Shown: positions 1 through 8,456, counted from the stretch's first letter. The stretch is 64,000 nucleotides of DNA from Chloroflexota bacterium (GCA_014874475.1 JADBJJ010000032.1:1-64000), one strand, 5' to 3'. The notes: generated from the sequence alone by a model not told the origin. Numbers and translations are program-made.

Positions 1-122
1 TCCGACTTGAGCAGGATTTGTGCCCGTCGGATCTTGCGGGCTGGCGCTGTACCGGATGAGACAATCTGTTGGAGTTGTAAGCGTTCCTCTTCGGTCAATT
101 GCACAACGTATTTGCGATTCAT
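1..122 (-). CDS. IS630-family transposase, N-terminal part (cut by window edge)
   Basis: The minus strand from an ATG at 122 encodes about 40 residues beginning MNRKYVVQLTEEERLQLQQ, followed by ARKIRRAQILLK. This is the typical start of the helix-turn-helix domain of IS630-type transposases. A strong Shine-Dalgarno (GGAGG, complement of 130-134) lies 7 bases before the ATG. The catalytic DDE domain would lie left of the window, so it is unknown whether the element is intact. It faces away from the methyltransferase fragment and probably explains why that gene is decapitated. Assignment rests on the N-terminus only. Confidence 0.7.
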   Translation of the reverse strand, partial: MNRKYVVQLTEEERLQLQQIVSSGTAPARKIRRAQILLKS

Positions 123-127
123 CTCTT

Positions 128-159
128 CACCTCCAATGATGAAAACACCATTGGAGGTG
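128..159. repeat. 11-bp inverted repeat spanning two divergent ribosome binding sites
   Basis: CACCTCCAATG (128-138) and CATTGGAGGTG (149-159) are perfect reverse complements separated by 10 bases. Each arm contains a GGAGG Shine-Dalgarno, the left one for the leftward transposase (ATG at 122) and the right one for the rightward reading frame (ATG at 165). In RNA of either strand the two arms would pair and could hide the ribosome binding site. It may belong to the end of the IS630 element, but I could not locate the terminal repeat. Confidence 0.55.
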
Positions 160-164
160 AGAAG

Positions 165-1508
165 ATGCGAAATCCAGTTATCACACTTGACAGAGTACTA
201 GGACCCTACAAAAGAGGTACAGTAATAGGTATAGAGCGAGACGAACGAGGGTGGTATTACACCAGAGGGCGTATGGGCAGAAAACCCGCTGAGTGGGAGA
301 TCGAAGCAGGCGTGGCGCTCAAGACGTATGTTAGTGACGATCCAGCAAAAAGCAAGGAGGAAGTGCTTAGAGAAATTACAGGTGCAAGTGCTGAATTTGT
401 TGCGATTGGTGATGTCTGGGGTCGCGATCTTGTAAAGATGACACAATTCACCGGATATCCAACCGAGAAACCAGAGTCTCTACTATACCTCATCGTTAAA
501 GCTGGAACCGCTCCTGGCGATATCGTCCTCGACGCCTTTGCCGGCTCCGGCACCACGTTGGCCGTGGCCGAGAAACTGGGGCGGCGCTGGATTGGAATTG
601 ATTGCGGCAAACTGGCCATCTACACTATCCAGAAGCGCATGCTCACCCTGCGTGAAGGGATCGGTAACAAGGGCAAGCCCCTGCACGCGCGCCCCTTCAC
701 TCTCTACAACGCCGGCCTATACGACTTCTCCCAACTCAAGCGGTTACCCTGGGAGGAGTGGCGGCGCTTTGGCCTGCTCCTCTTTCAGTGCCGCGACGAG
801 CCGCACACCGTCGGTGGGGTGCAACTGGACGGCTATCGCGGCGCGGACGATGTGCTGGTCTTCAATCACCTGCAACATGGCGGCGTAGTGCTGGATTACG
901 GCTTCATAGACGACCTGCACGCCCAGATCGGCGGCAAGATTGGTGCGCGCTTTTTCATCATCGCTCCGGCGGCCAGCGTGACCTTCCTGGAAGATTACAT
1001 TGACAAGGGCCGCACCCGCTACTACATCCTGCGCATCCCCTATTCCATCATCAACGAACTCCACTCTCGCGACTTTGAAGCCATCACCCAGCCGGTGGAC
1101 GAAACCCAGGTCAACGAGACAGTGGAGGCGGTGGGCTTTGACTTTATCCGCCTGCCGGAGGTGGAATGTGAGTATCGGATCGCGCCGCGCGAAGGGCAAC
1201 CGATTGACGAAGCAGTGATCCACATCAAGACCTTCAAGAGCCGGGCAATGGTCAAAGGCGCAACGCAAAAGGGCAACCTGAAGACGCTCTCGATGGTGAT
1301 GGTGGATTACGACTACGACGGTGAGGTCTTTGCCCTGGACGCCGTCTTTTACGCCTCTGACATTGAAAGCAACGACTGGCAAGTGCGCATGCCGCTGGAA
1401 TCGCTGGGCAAGCAAGTGATGATCATCTATATGGACATCTACGGCAACGAGTACCGCGAAATCAAGACGCTGGCCGATTTCCAGTCGCAAGGAGCTGCCG
1501 ATGCGTGA
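165..1508 (+). pseudogene. Type III-like DNA methyltransferase (Mod), N-terminally truncated
   Basis: The frame encodes about 447 residues. Near residues 100-150 it has GYPTEKPESLL followed by the SAM-binding motif DAFAGSGTT and GRRWIGIDCGKLAI, which are motifs X and I of beta-class N6-adenine methyltransferases. In that class the catalytic DPPY-type motif IV lies N-terminal to these, and none is present in the roughly 85 residues before them. The gene therefore looks decapitated, probably by the neighbouring IS630 insertion. The ATG at 165 has a good Shine-Dalgarno but may be incidental to the insertion. The C-terminal half (residues 200-447) is of the length seen in type III Mod proteins. 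It overlaps the next gene by 8 bases, so mod and res were translationally coupled. I expect no methyltransferase activity unless the missing half lies elsewhere. Confidence 0.72.
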
Positions 1509-4035
1509 CCAACAGACTTTTCGCAATCAAGACCTTGTATTGCGGGTCAGCCTCAGCGTGGACCCGGCGCGTTTCGACATCACCAAATACGAACCGTTCC
1601 TGGACGCACTCTGCGGCAGCCGCGAATACCAAAAAGAGGCTACCCGCGTCGTCCTGCGCTACTTGCTGGGCGGGCGCTACGCAAATCTACGCGCCCTGGC
1701 TGAGGAGAACTTCCACTCCAATGAAATGTTGCCCGAACGCTACGCCACGTTTGCGGAGATGGCGCGCCACCTGCAACTGCCGGAGCAACTCTCCTGTTCG
1801 GTGGACCTGGCGACGGCCACGGGCAAGAGTTACGTGATGTATGGCATCGCCCGCATCATGCTGGCCGAGGGCGTGGTGGATCGGGTGCTGGTGCTCTGCC
1901 CCTCGCGCACGATTGAGGAGGGCTTGTTGCAAAAGTTCCGCGCTCTTTCGGCAGACGTCACCCTGCGCGATCTCCTGCCCGAAAACGCCCGCGTGCGCAA
2001 CCCACATATCATCAACAGTAGCGAGTCCATCGTGGAGGGCACGATCTGCGTGGAGAACTTTCACGCCACGCTGGAACACGTCAAGTCTTCCATCCGCGAC
2101 AGTCTGCGCGGTAAGGGGGAACGCACCCTGGTGCTGAATGACGAGGTGCATCACGTTTACAACAAACCCATTGGTCAGGACGCTACCAGCCGCAGCCTGA
2201 AGCGCTGGAAAGAATTCCTGCTGGATCCGGACTTTGGCTTCCGCTACATTGTCGGCTTCTCCGGTACCTGCTACATTGAGAACGACTACTTTGCTGACGT
2301 GGTCTATCGCTACTCCCTGCGTGAGGCGATGGAGCAAGGCTTTGCTAAGAGTGTTGACTATGTGGCCGAGGACACCTCGCAGAGCCAATATGAAAAGTTC
2401 CAGAAAATCTACGATAACCACCGCGAGCACGGGACCGCGCGCTACCGCAAGGTCAAGCCGCTAACCATCTTGGTAACCCGCGATATTGCCACCTGCAAGC
2501 GCCTTACCGACGACCTGATTGATTTCCTGGCCGAACAGGAGGGCATTCCCCGCGAGGAAGCAGAGAAGAAAGTGCTCATCGTCACCTCGGCGCAGGAGCA
2601 CCAGGCCAACGTGCGCGCCCTGGCCGACGTAGACCGTCCAGATAACCCAGTGGAGTGGATCACCTCGGTCAGTATGCTCACCGAAGGCTGGGACGTACAG
2701 AACGTCTTCCAGATCGTGCCCCACGAGGAGCGCGCCTTCAACAGCAAACTGCTCATCGCCCAGGTGCTGGGACGCGGCCTGCGCATCCCCGACGCCTATC
2801 GCGGCGAGCGCCCGGTGGTCACCGTCTTCAACCACGATGCCTGGTCGAGCCGTATCCGCCACCTGGTGGACGAGGTGATGGAGGTCGAGAAACGCCTGTA
2901 TTCCTATCCCGTGACCAAGTCGCCGGATTACCACTTTACCCTCCATCAGTTGGACTATAGCAAGACGCAAACAGTAGAAGAGTTTGAGCAAACGGGAAAA
3001 TACGATTTTAGCAAGGGGTTCGTCACCTTGATTTCACAGGTGCCGGCAATGGAACGCGAAACCACTTACGAGCGGGCCGTGAGCGGCGGCCAGCGCACAA
3101 AAAAGACGCTGGTGCAATACCGGATGTACACCGTGGATCAAGTCGCCGAGCAAATCCACTACCGCCTGGCCTCAATTGACCTGGAAACTGAAGAGCGGAC
3201 AAACTATGCAGAGCGGTACAATTTGGAATGGCTGAAAGCATTGATCCGGGAATCTTTGAGGCGGGCAGGTGAGCACGAGGATCAAGTCAGCGAAGAAAAC
3301 CGCCAGCGGCTCTACGCGGCATTCGGGACGCTTCAGCGCGGCGCGGCCAAGCGGGTGCGTTACCAAATGACGCCGCAGGCCGTAAAACCTCTGAGCACTA
3401 GAGATAGACCACGAGATAGTGTTGGAATAGGCGCGTTGCGCCGTGGCGAAGTAACCGTTTTCGCCGATGAACACGCCTTTTCTCTGAGCAATGAAGAGGT
3501 CAAAGCGCTGCTGGAAGAAGTGCGGGACGACGAGACATTGCCGCGCACAGCCTGGGTCTATGTGGAGAATGCCTATCTGTTCAAAACGCCGTTGAATATC
3601 GTCCTGGCCGAGCGCAAACCAGAACGCGATTTTATCCGACAGTTGCTTAAGCCGGAAAACGCCGTTGCCGTAGATGCCTGGATCAAGTCCACCGATCAGG
3701 GATTCTACGAAATCGAGTATGCCTGGCGTAAAGGTGAACATCCCAAGCGCGCTTACTTCAACCCGGATTTTTTCATTAAAAAGGGCAATGACATCCTGGT
3801 CATCGAAATCAAAGGCGACGAGGAAACCGATGACCCGTCAGATGAGAACAAGGGCAAATACCGCTATGCTCGCCAGCACTTTGAGACCTTGAACAACCAA
3901 CAGAGCGAGTGCCGTTACTTCTTCCATTTCTTGACGCCGCGAGATTACGATGCCTTCTTTGAATTCCTACGCAATGGCAACTACGGCTCATTTGTTTCTG
4001 CTCCGGATGCTGCATTGGGCGAGAATGGTCAGTGA
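1501..4035 (+). CDS. Type III restriction enzyme Res subunit (helicase-nuclease)
   Basis: This 844-residue protein has superfamily 2 helicase motifs: Walker A ATATGKS near residue 100, motif II NDEVHH near 210, GFSGTCY (motif III region) near 250, and a motif VI region VLGRGLRIP near 420. The C-terminus carries a PD-(D/E)xK nuclease signature (NPDFF, then ILVIEIKGDE) near residues 755-775. Together these define the type III Res subunit, which translocates or slides on DNA and cuts when two unmethylated sites meet. It overlaps the truncated mod gene. Type III Res needs its Mod partner for site recognition, so this subunit is probably inactive alone. It appears full length and in frame. An attC-like site begins 28 bases after the stop codon, which raises the possibility that the gene pair was carried as a large integron cassette. 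Confidence 0.88.
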   Translation: MRDQQTFRNQDLVLRVSLSVDPARFDITKYEPFLDALCGSREYQKEATRVVLRYLLGGRYANLRALAEENFHSNEMLPERYATFAEMARHLQLPEQLSCSVDLATATGKSYVMYGIARIMLAEGVVDRVLVLCPSRTIEEGLLQKFRALSADVTLRDLLPENARVRNPHIINSSESIVEGTICVENFHATLEHVKSSIRDSLRGKGERTLVLNDEVHHVYNKPIGQDATSRSLKRWKEFLLDPDFGFRYIVGFSGTCYIENDYFADVVYRYSLREAMEQGFAKSVDYVAEDTSQSQYEKFQKIYDNHREHGTARYRKVKPLTILVTRDIATCKRLTDDLIDFLAEQEGIPREEAEKKVLIVTSAQEHQANVRALADVDRPDNPVEWITSVSMLTEGWDVQNVFQIVPHEERAFNSKLLIAQVLGRGLRIPDAYRGERPVVTVFNHDAWSSRIRHLVDEVMEVEKRLYSYPVTKSPDYHFTLHQLDYSKTQTVEEFEQTGKYDFSKGFVTLISQVPAMERETTYERAVSGGQRTKKTLVQYRMYTVDQVAEQIHYRLASIDLETEERTNYAERYNLEWLKALIRESLRRAGEHEDQVSEENRQRLYAAFGTLQRGAAKRVRYQMTPQAVKPLSTRDRPRDSVGIGALRRGEVTVFADEHAFSLSNEEVKALLEEVRDDETLPRTAWVYVENAYLFKTPLNIVLAERKPERDFIRQLLKPENAVAVDAWIKSTDQGFYEIEYAWRKGEHPKRAYFNPDFFIKKGNDILVIEIKGDEETDDPSDENKGKYRYARQHFETLNNQQSECRYFFHFLTPRDYDAFFEFLRNGNYGSFVSAPDAALGENGQ

Positions 4036-4062
4036 TAGGCACGTTGTCTTTCAGAGAAGGCC

Positions 4063-4126
4063 GCATAACAAGCGTATCAAGCCGACGCCGCTTTCAGCGG
4101 CGCGGCTTATACGCCAGCCGTTGGGC
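4063..4126 (+). other. attC-like integron recombination site 1
   Basis: GCATAAC (4063-4069) and GTTGGGC (4120-4126) are the outer boxes; the right box fits GTTRRRY exactly. Between them AAGCCGaCGCCGCT (4079-4092) pairs with AGCGGCGCGGCTT (4096-4108) apart from one extrahelical A, and CGTAT pairs with ATACG further out. The inner stem matches what I remember of the aadA7 attC site, including the position of the extra base. The extra base in the left arm indicates the standard cassette orientation on the plus strand. It directly follows the res gene. Confidence 0.75.
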
Positions 4127-4150
4127 GGCTAAGACATACGCCTATTCCTC

Positions 4151-4417
4151 TTGGGAGTGGATGAAATGAGCAAAAAACAGCGGAGCGCAACTTTTGTCGG
4201 CTTGTTTGTTGCCTTGGGCTTGCCTTTCGTTATCACCAGGCTGGGCTTGTTATTTGGCGCACAAGGTGGGGTTTTTCTAACGTCTTCGCAAGCGGTTCTT
4301 CTCATTGTGGAAGAATGGGCTGTTGCCCTTATTCTGCTAGCGATTGTTTTTCTTTGGGAAAGGCAGTCTTTGGCCTCAATTGGCATCAAGAAGATGTCGT
4401 GGCGGGAGGGATCGGCG
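4151..4417 (+). pseudogene. CPBP-like membrane protein, C-terminus lost
   Basis: An ATG at 4151, before the motif MSKKQRSATFVGLFV, opens about 88 residues with two hydrophobic segments (near residues 10-30 and 45-68) and then LWERQSLASIGIKK. That last stretch is typical of the region before the catalytic part in CPBP-family intramembrane proteases. At about 4418 the sequence switches abruptly to group II intron sequence, and the catalytic glutamate/histidine motifs are absent. The gene is best read as a cassette gene truncated by the intron insertion followed by deletion. The family assignment is tentative. Confidence 0.5.
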
Positions 4418-4467
4418 GACGTGAACCCGGTTCGTGGGAAGGTAGAGGTACTGGAGGAGTTCAGGTC

Positions 4468-4839
4468 TTGGGCAGACGAGGCGCAGAAGCGCAACGGACT
4501 GAGGACTGGGAGGCGTTGTGCTGGAAGAAACTTCAGCGCAACGTCTACCGACTCCAAAAGCGCATCTACCGAGCAGCACGGCAGGGCGACTGGAAGCGTG
4601 TCCACAAGTTACAACGGCTGCTGCTTCGTTCGGGGCGAGACCCGACCAGGCCGGGGCGGGTCACCTGGTTGTTGAAGCAGCAGCGAGGAAGATGCGGGGC
4701 TTGTGGACTGCCACTGACGACAGAGGATGTGGTGGAGATACACCATCGGGATGGCGACCGGAGTAACGAACGGCGCGCCAACCTGGTGTTGCTCCACGCC
4801 CACTGTCACGACCAGGCGCATGCCGGGTTGTACCAATGA
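4468..4839 (+). CDS. Intron-encoded protein remnant: RT N-terminal domain joined to HNH (copy 1)
   Basis: About 123 residues from a TTG start at 4468. Residues 12-45 (WEALCWKKLQRNVYRLQKRI, then VHKLQRLLLRS) are the N-terminal domain found before the reverse transcriptase in group II intron proteins of the chloroplast-like class. The next residues go straight to an HNH endonuclease: CGACG, then EIHHRDGD, N, and LLHAHCHD. The whole RT and maturase region (normally over 350 residues) is missing. The same junction occurs in copy 2, so the deletion predates duplication. Whether the product is made or active is unknown. In this copy the frame is open upstream into the truncated membrane protein region. 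Confidence 0.72.
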   Translation: MGRRGAEAQRTEDWEALCWKKLQRNVYRLQKRIYRAARQGDWKRVHKLQRLLLRSGRDPTRPGRVTWLLKQQRGRCGACGLPLTTEDVVEIHHRDGDRSNERRANLVLLHAHCHDQAHAGLYQ

Positions 4840-4858
4840 CAAGGCCCCACGCACTGAG

Positions 4859-4892
4859 GAGCCGGATGAGGGGAAACTCTCACGTCCGGTTC
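4859..4892 (+). ncRNA. Group II intron domain V (copy 1)
   Basis: This 34-nt hairpin starts GAGCCG and ends CGGTTC, with a GGGGAAACTC apical part (GAAA-type loop) and an internal bulge. This is the diagnostic catalytic domain V of group II introns. It is identical to the copy at 8848-8881. Confidence 0.82.
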
Positions 4893-4934
4893 TGGAACGG
4901 CGGTAGGGCGGGCGACCGCCCCACCGACCGTAAC

Positions 4935-4990
4935 CACCTGGCGCCGCTCCGCTGCGCTGCGCGGCGCAGGTGAAGCGCAGATCGTTGGGC
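4935..4990 (+). other. attC-like half site 2, at the intron 3' end
   Basis: CACCTgGCGCCGC (4935-4947) pairs with GCGGCGCAGGTG (4961-4972) with one extra base in the left arm. The right outer box GTTGGGC (4984-4990) follows after an 11-base spacer. The expected left outer box is not found; the group II intron ends immediately at the left arm. The site is therefore a right-hand remnant in the same orientation as sites 1 and 4. Confidence 0.6.
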
Positions 4991-5027
4991 GGCTAAGGCT
5001 ATCCCAAGGATTATTGGCGAAAATCAT

Positions 5028-5540
5028 ATGGACATTATCTACAAACCAATCGGCATCATCCGCAGCCCCTTTCATAGGTTGGAAGATATGCCTATCCAGC
5101 CTACAAGTGACGCCAGCGAACCAGGCATCGTAGAAATTTATCCCGAATATATCGACGGTTTGAAGGACTTAGAAGGTTTTTCTCATATCTACCTTCTTTA
5201 TCATTTTCACAAAGCGCACCAGTCAAAATTGCTTGTAACACCCTTTCTAGACAAAGAGCTGCGTGGTATCTTTTCAACTCGTGCGCCCAGTCGCCCGAAT
5301 CCAATCGGCTTATCTTTAGTGAAGATTGTCCGCTTGGAATATAATCTTATCTATGTTGATCGTGTAGATGTACTCGATGAGACACCTCTTTTGGATATTA
5401 AGCCCTATGTGCCTGAATTTGAATACGTTCACGATGTTCGAGTGGGGTGGCTTGAGCAAGCAAAAGGGCAAATCTGTACACGAAAATCAGACGCACGTTT
5501 TACACACTCCCCTCGGAGTGATAATAACAAGGAGACATGA
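5028..5540 (+). CDS. trmO: tRNA (N6-threonylcarbamoyladenosine37) methyltransferase, TrmO/TsaA family
   Basis: The 170-residue protein has the TrmO (YaeB/UPF0066) signature: KPIGIIRSPF at the start, GLKDLEGFSHIYLLYHFH near residues 45-62, STRAPSRPNPIGLS near 83-96 and LLDIKPYVPEFE near 120. Family members methylate t6A37 of tRNA-Thr using S-adenosylmethionine; the RxPxRPNPIG loop contributes to cofactor binding. It lies just after attC half site 2 and is clearly more AT-rich than the chromosomal genes to the right, consistent with acquisition as a cassette. Two further small genes follow in the same direction. Some TsaA relatives have unproven functions, so the exact substrate is inferred. 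Confidence 0.83.
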   Translation: MDIIYKPIGIIRSPFHRLEDMPIQPTSDASEPGIVEIYPEYIDGLKDLEGFSHIYLLYHFHKAHQSKLLVTPFLDKELRGIFSTRAPSRPNPIGLSLVKIVRLEYNLIYVDRVDVLDETPLLDIKPYVPEFEYVHDVRVGWLEQAKGQICTRKSDARFTHSPRSDNNKET

Positions 5541-5543
5541 AAA

Positions 5544-5702
5544 ATGAACACACACCGCATGGGATCGAAAGGATATTGTGTTTGCCCGAAATGTGGTGAA
5601 AAGGTATTACATCAAGCAGGCAAGCCGTGTAGAGAAGAAACTTGCCCGAAGTGTGGTAGTAAAATGGTGAGAGAGAATTCATATCACCATCAACTTATCT
5701 GA
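5544..5702 (+). CDS. Small double zinc-ribbon protein
   Basis: An ATG at 5544, nine bases after GGAG, opens 52 residues with VCPKCG near residue 14 and TCPKCG near residue 34. The two CxxC knuckles could form one zinc ribbon or two half sites, with extra Cys at 12 and 29. It lies between trmO and the NifX-like gene with short gaps, so all three may be cotranscribed. Such small CPKCG proteins accompany NifX/NifB-domain proteins in some anaerobes, but I cannot assign a function. Composition is AT-rich like its neighbours. Confidence 0.6.
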   Translation: MNTHRMGSKGYCVCPKCGEKVLHQAGKPCREETCPKCGSKMVRENSYHHQLI

Positions 5703-5729
5703 AGAAAAGAAAAAGGAAAGGAATAACAA

Positions 5730-6089
5730 ATGAAAATCGCTATTGCTTCTGATGATGGAAAGGTCATTGCTTCTCATTTTGGCAGAACAAGAGGCTTCAT
5801 CATCTTTGAATCTGATATTAAGAGCATAGGAAAGCCAGAGTACCGCCTCAATACGTTTACTGGTCATGCCAGAGGACAAGAAGGTGCAGATCACAGTCTA
5901 GACAGGCATGCCCCTATTCTGGCTGCATTGTCAGATTGTCAAGTGGTCATCTCGCATGGTATGGGAAGACGAATTTATGAAGACTTGAAACAAGCAAACA
6001 TTGAGGTCTTTATAACTGACGAAACTGACGCAGAAAGATCAGTTGAGTTGTACATTCAAGGGAAACTTATTAAACCTGTTGCGCAATAG
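5730..6089 (+). CDS. NifX/NifB-type dinitrogenase cofactor-binding domain protein
   Basis: The 119-residue protein matches the Fe-Mo cofactor-binding domain family: MKIAIASDDGKVIASHFGR at the start, a central GADHSLDRHAPILAALSDC, and VVISHGMGRRIYEDLKQANI. Stand-alone members occur widely in anaerobes without nitrogenase and are thought to bind metal-sulfur clusters, so this is not evidence of nitrogen fixation. AAGGAAAGGAA before the ATG serves as ribosome binding site. The last codons (PVAQ and stop) lie inside the left terminal repeat of the IS5-family element, so the natural C-terminus was probably replaced. It belongs to the trmO cassette-like group. Confidence 0.75.
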   Translation: MKIAIASDDGKVIASHFGRTRGFIIFESDIKSIGKPEYRLNTFTGHARGQEGADHSLDRHAPILAALSDCQVVISHGMGRRIYEDLKQANIEVFITDETDAERSVELYIQGKLIKPVAQ

Positions 6090-7176
6090 AGGCATTTGTG
6101 GCATACTGTACTCCAAACTTGCCGAAGCAAGAGATTTCTGGAGGGCAGTCAGATGATTTGCTATAAAGTGCTCAGTCAAAAGCCTCGCCTCTTTAAGACT
6201 CTAATCGGATTGACCTGCAATGAGTTTGATCGGTTACTTCAGAAGCTGGCCCCAAAGTGGGTGGAGCAAGAGCGAGAGCGGCTGAGCCGGCCGGATCGGC
6301 AACGAGCCATCGACGGAGGGCGGAAGTATAAACTTGGCCTGGAGGACCTCCTCCTGATGACCTTGTGCTGGCTGCGCCTCTACTTGAAATGGAAGCTCTG
6401 GGTTTCTTTTTCGGAGTGGACAAATCTACAGCCAGTCGGGATACTCGTCGCGTGTTGAAGGTATTGCGCCTTTTGGGAGAGGAGACCTTGGGCTGGCTTG
6501 AGCCCCCGCGGCGAGGCGAGGGAAAGAGTGTGGCGGAGGCGCTGGAAGCCTGTCCTGATCTGCTGGCCATTGTCGATGCTACGGAACAACGCATCCAGCG
6601 CCCCAGCGATAACGACCAGCAAAAGGTTCACTACTCCGGCAAGAAAAAGGCCCATACTCGCAAGACAGGAATCGTGGTGAACGAACATGGACGTATTCGC
6701 CAAGTGACCGAATCGGTTCCAGGGTCTCGGCACGACCTGAAGCTTATCGTTCAGTCCGGCACCATAGACAAAATTCCAGAAGACATCCCCCTTATTGGGG
6801 ATAAGGCCCTTGACGGCTTGCAGAACTACTATCCAGACCGAAGTATCGGCACACCGCACAAGGCCAGGCGCAACCATCCTTTGGAGCCTGACCATAAGTT
6901 AGCCAATCGCGAACTGGCCAGTATCCGGATTGTTGTTGAGCATACCTTAAGTCAAATGAAGCACTTTCGGGCGTTGGCGGATGTGTTCCGGCATGGCCTG
7001 GAACGGTACGATGATGTCTTCCGATCCATTGTTGGGATTATTAATGACCGAATTGATCGTCGGTTAGCCTTAGCAAGTGCAGGCGCTCAGGTCTGATGAG
7101 TATAGAAGAAGAGGTGGATATTGCTCCTTTGCAAGTGCTCATCGCTGACCTTCCCGCACATCTTTATTGCGCAACA
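6077..7176 (+). mobile_element. IS5-family insertion sequence
   Basis: The element is about 1.1 kb, bounded by perfect 12-bp inverted repeats TGTTGCGCAATA (6077-6088) and TATTGCGCAACA (7165-7176). It contains one transposase gene split by a frameshift. The left end sits within the last codons of the NifX-like gene. I could not define a clear target duplication. Transposase domains (HTH_Tnp_4 then DDE_Tnp_4) place it in the IS5 superfamily. Confidence 0.82.
6153..7096 (+). pseudogene. IS5-family transposase, two frames
   Basis: Translation starts at ATG 6153 (Shine-Dalgarno GGAGG) and reads an N-terminal HTH domain (KTLIGLTCNEFDRLLQKL, then LGLEDLLLMTLCWLRLY) up to about 6390. The rest, from LEMEALGFFFGVDKSTASRD to the stop at 7096, is in the -1 frame. 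The second part has the DDE residues in context: VDATEQRIQRP, IGDKALDG and RIVVEHTLSQMK. The switch occurs around TTGAAATGG, which has a run of only three A's and no classical slippery heptamer. Loss of one base is more likely than programmed frameshifting, although some IS5 relatives do use -1 frameshifting. Confidence 0.78.
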
Positions 7177-8456
7177 TGTCTATTGATAGACCAGAGTTAA
7201 GTTGTGATCATTCCCATGAATAAGAGTGCGCCTGCTTGAACCGCCGCCCAACAATGTGTGCAGCGGACAGGGCTTCGCCCTGAGGGGACGAGGCGCGTTT
7301 GCCAGCAATGGCTTTGGTTTGCATAGGAGTCTTGCCAGCCTCGCCCTGCCGCTAACGCTTGCCGTTAGCCAGCGCCGATGCCGATGCAGCAGGCAGGCGC
7401 AGGTGAGAACAGGCAAGACCGTCGCGCGCTAAGAAGCGTGCGGCGATAGAAAGACAATGGTTTCCAAAGAGCCGCAACCCGTTCAAGCCTGGTGAGATAG
7501 CGGTGGGTGCGCGAGTTCCAAAGTACGCGCAAGAGGATGGCGACTGCGGGCAATGGCACGGCAGGGCGGGAACCTACATCACGAGAAACCACCTCGGCGG
7601 TGTGGCACTCGGCGTAACTCCTACGACACAGGGGCGCGTGGCTTGCAGCGCGACATCGTGCAAGCGAAGAACAAACCATCGGCACGGGTTCAGGAGAGCC
7701 GAGAGCACGTCAGGCGGCAGGACGTGACCGCTCAAGGCGATGGTGTGGAGCATTGCCGGGAGCGACATGGCTGAACGGACGTGCGCCTCGATGTTCAGGG
7801 TGATGCAATGGCGTGGGCGCGTATTGAAAAAGGGGGCGCTGGCTAACCTGCGCTTCGTGCGACCCGTTTACCCGAAACCGTGGTGACACGGGGGCTGGGT
7901 AGCGAAGGGAAGAGCGACCGGCACGCTCAGAACTTTGACAACGGTATGCCCATTCAGGTGCGGGGAGACCTCCCCAACTCCTGACCTCCAGGCGGAGGAG
8001 TGACTGCATCGCCCTACGTTGTGCGCTTGGTGAACGCACGGCGGAGTGCAAGGGTGAAAAGGGGATAAGCGGCCAGCCGCAGGCGGCGACACCCCCAGCA
8101 GGCGGCTATGGACAGCGCAAGCGAAGGTGTGGATGAAGCGTCGTCAGTTGGAACCTGCCTAATCGGCTGACAGGCAGGCCCAAACGGGAACTGTCTCCAT
8201 TCGGCCCTGTGCTCAAGCGTCACAGGGTATCCGCCCGATACGAGGGACACGGCGTAGAGCACCGTCCTGTGGTCGCGGAAAATGGGCATACGGAACGGGG
8301 CAACCCCTTGCGGCTCTCATTGGGGTGAGCAGGCAACCGGCCGGATGCCGCAAGGGAGAAGGATGGTTCAAGAAGCAAAGGCCCAGGGCAACGCCGGGGA
8401 TATGCTGACGTGAACCCGGTTCGTGGGAAGGTAGAGGTACTAGAGGAGTTCAGGTC

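Larger units (their letters stand above)
4418..4934 (+). mobile_element. Group II intron copy 1, 3' fragment
   Basis: From 4418 to about 4934 this is nearly identical to 8407-8923; by eye I count about five differences over 517 bases, four of them in the domain VI hairpin. It contains the end of the intron ORF, a canonical domain V (4859-4892) and a domain VI-like hairpin ending in GACCGTAAC. Domains I-III present in the second copy are missing here, and the left junction lies inside a truncated cassette gene. The fragment cannot self-splice. The exact 3' boundary is uncertain by a few bases. Confidence 0.8.

Noticed and set aside
744-1526. Long minus-strand frame opposite the methyltransferase
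   Set aside because: It has no recognisable domain and mirrors the codon pattern of the plus-strand gene; it is an antisense shadow.
5730-6089. NifX-like protein as evidence for nitrogen fixation
   Set aside because: Stand-alone members of this domain family are common in non-diazotrophs, and no nifH, nifD, nifK or nifB is present.
7244-7278. Additional attC left half (GCCCAAC followed by a GGGC-TTC-GCCC hairpin)
   Set aside because: The right arm does not continue the pairing and no GTTRRRY box follows at the right distance. The pairing fits group II intron domain I better.
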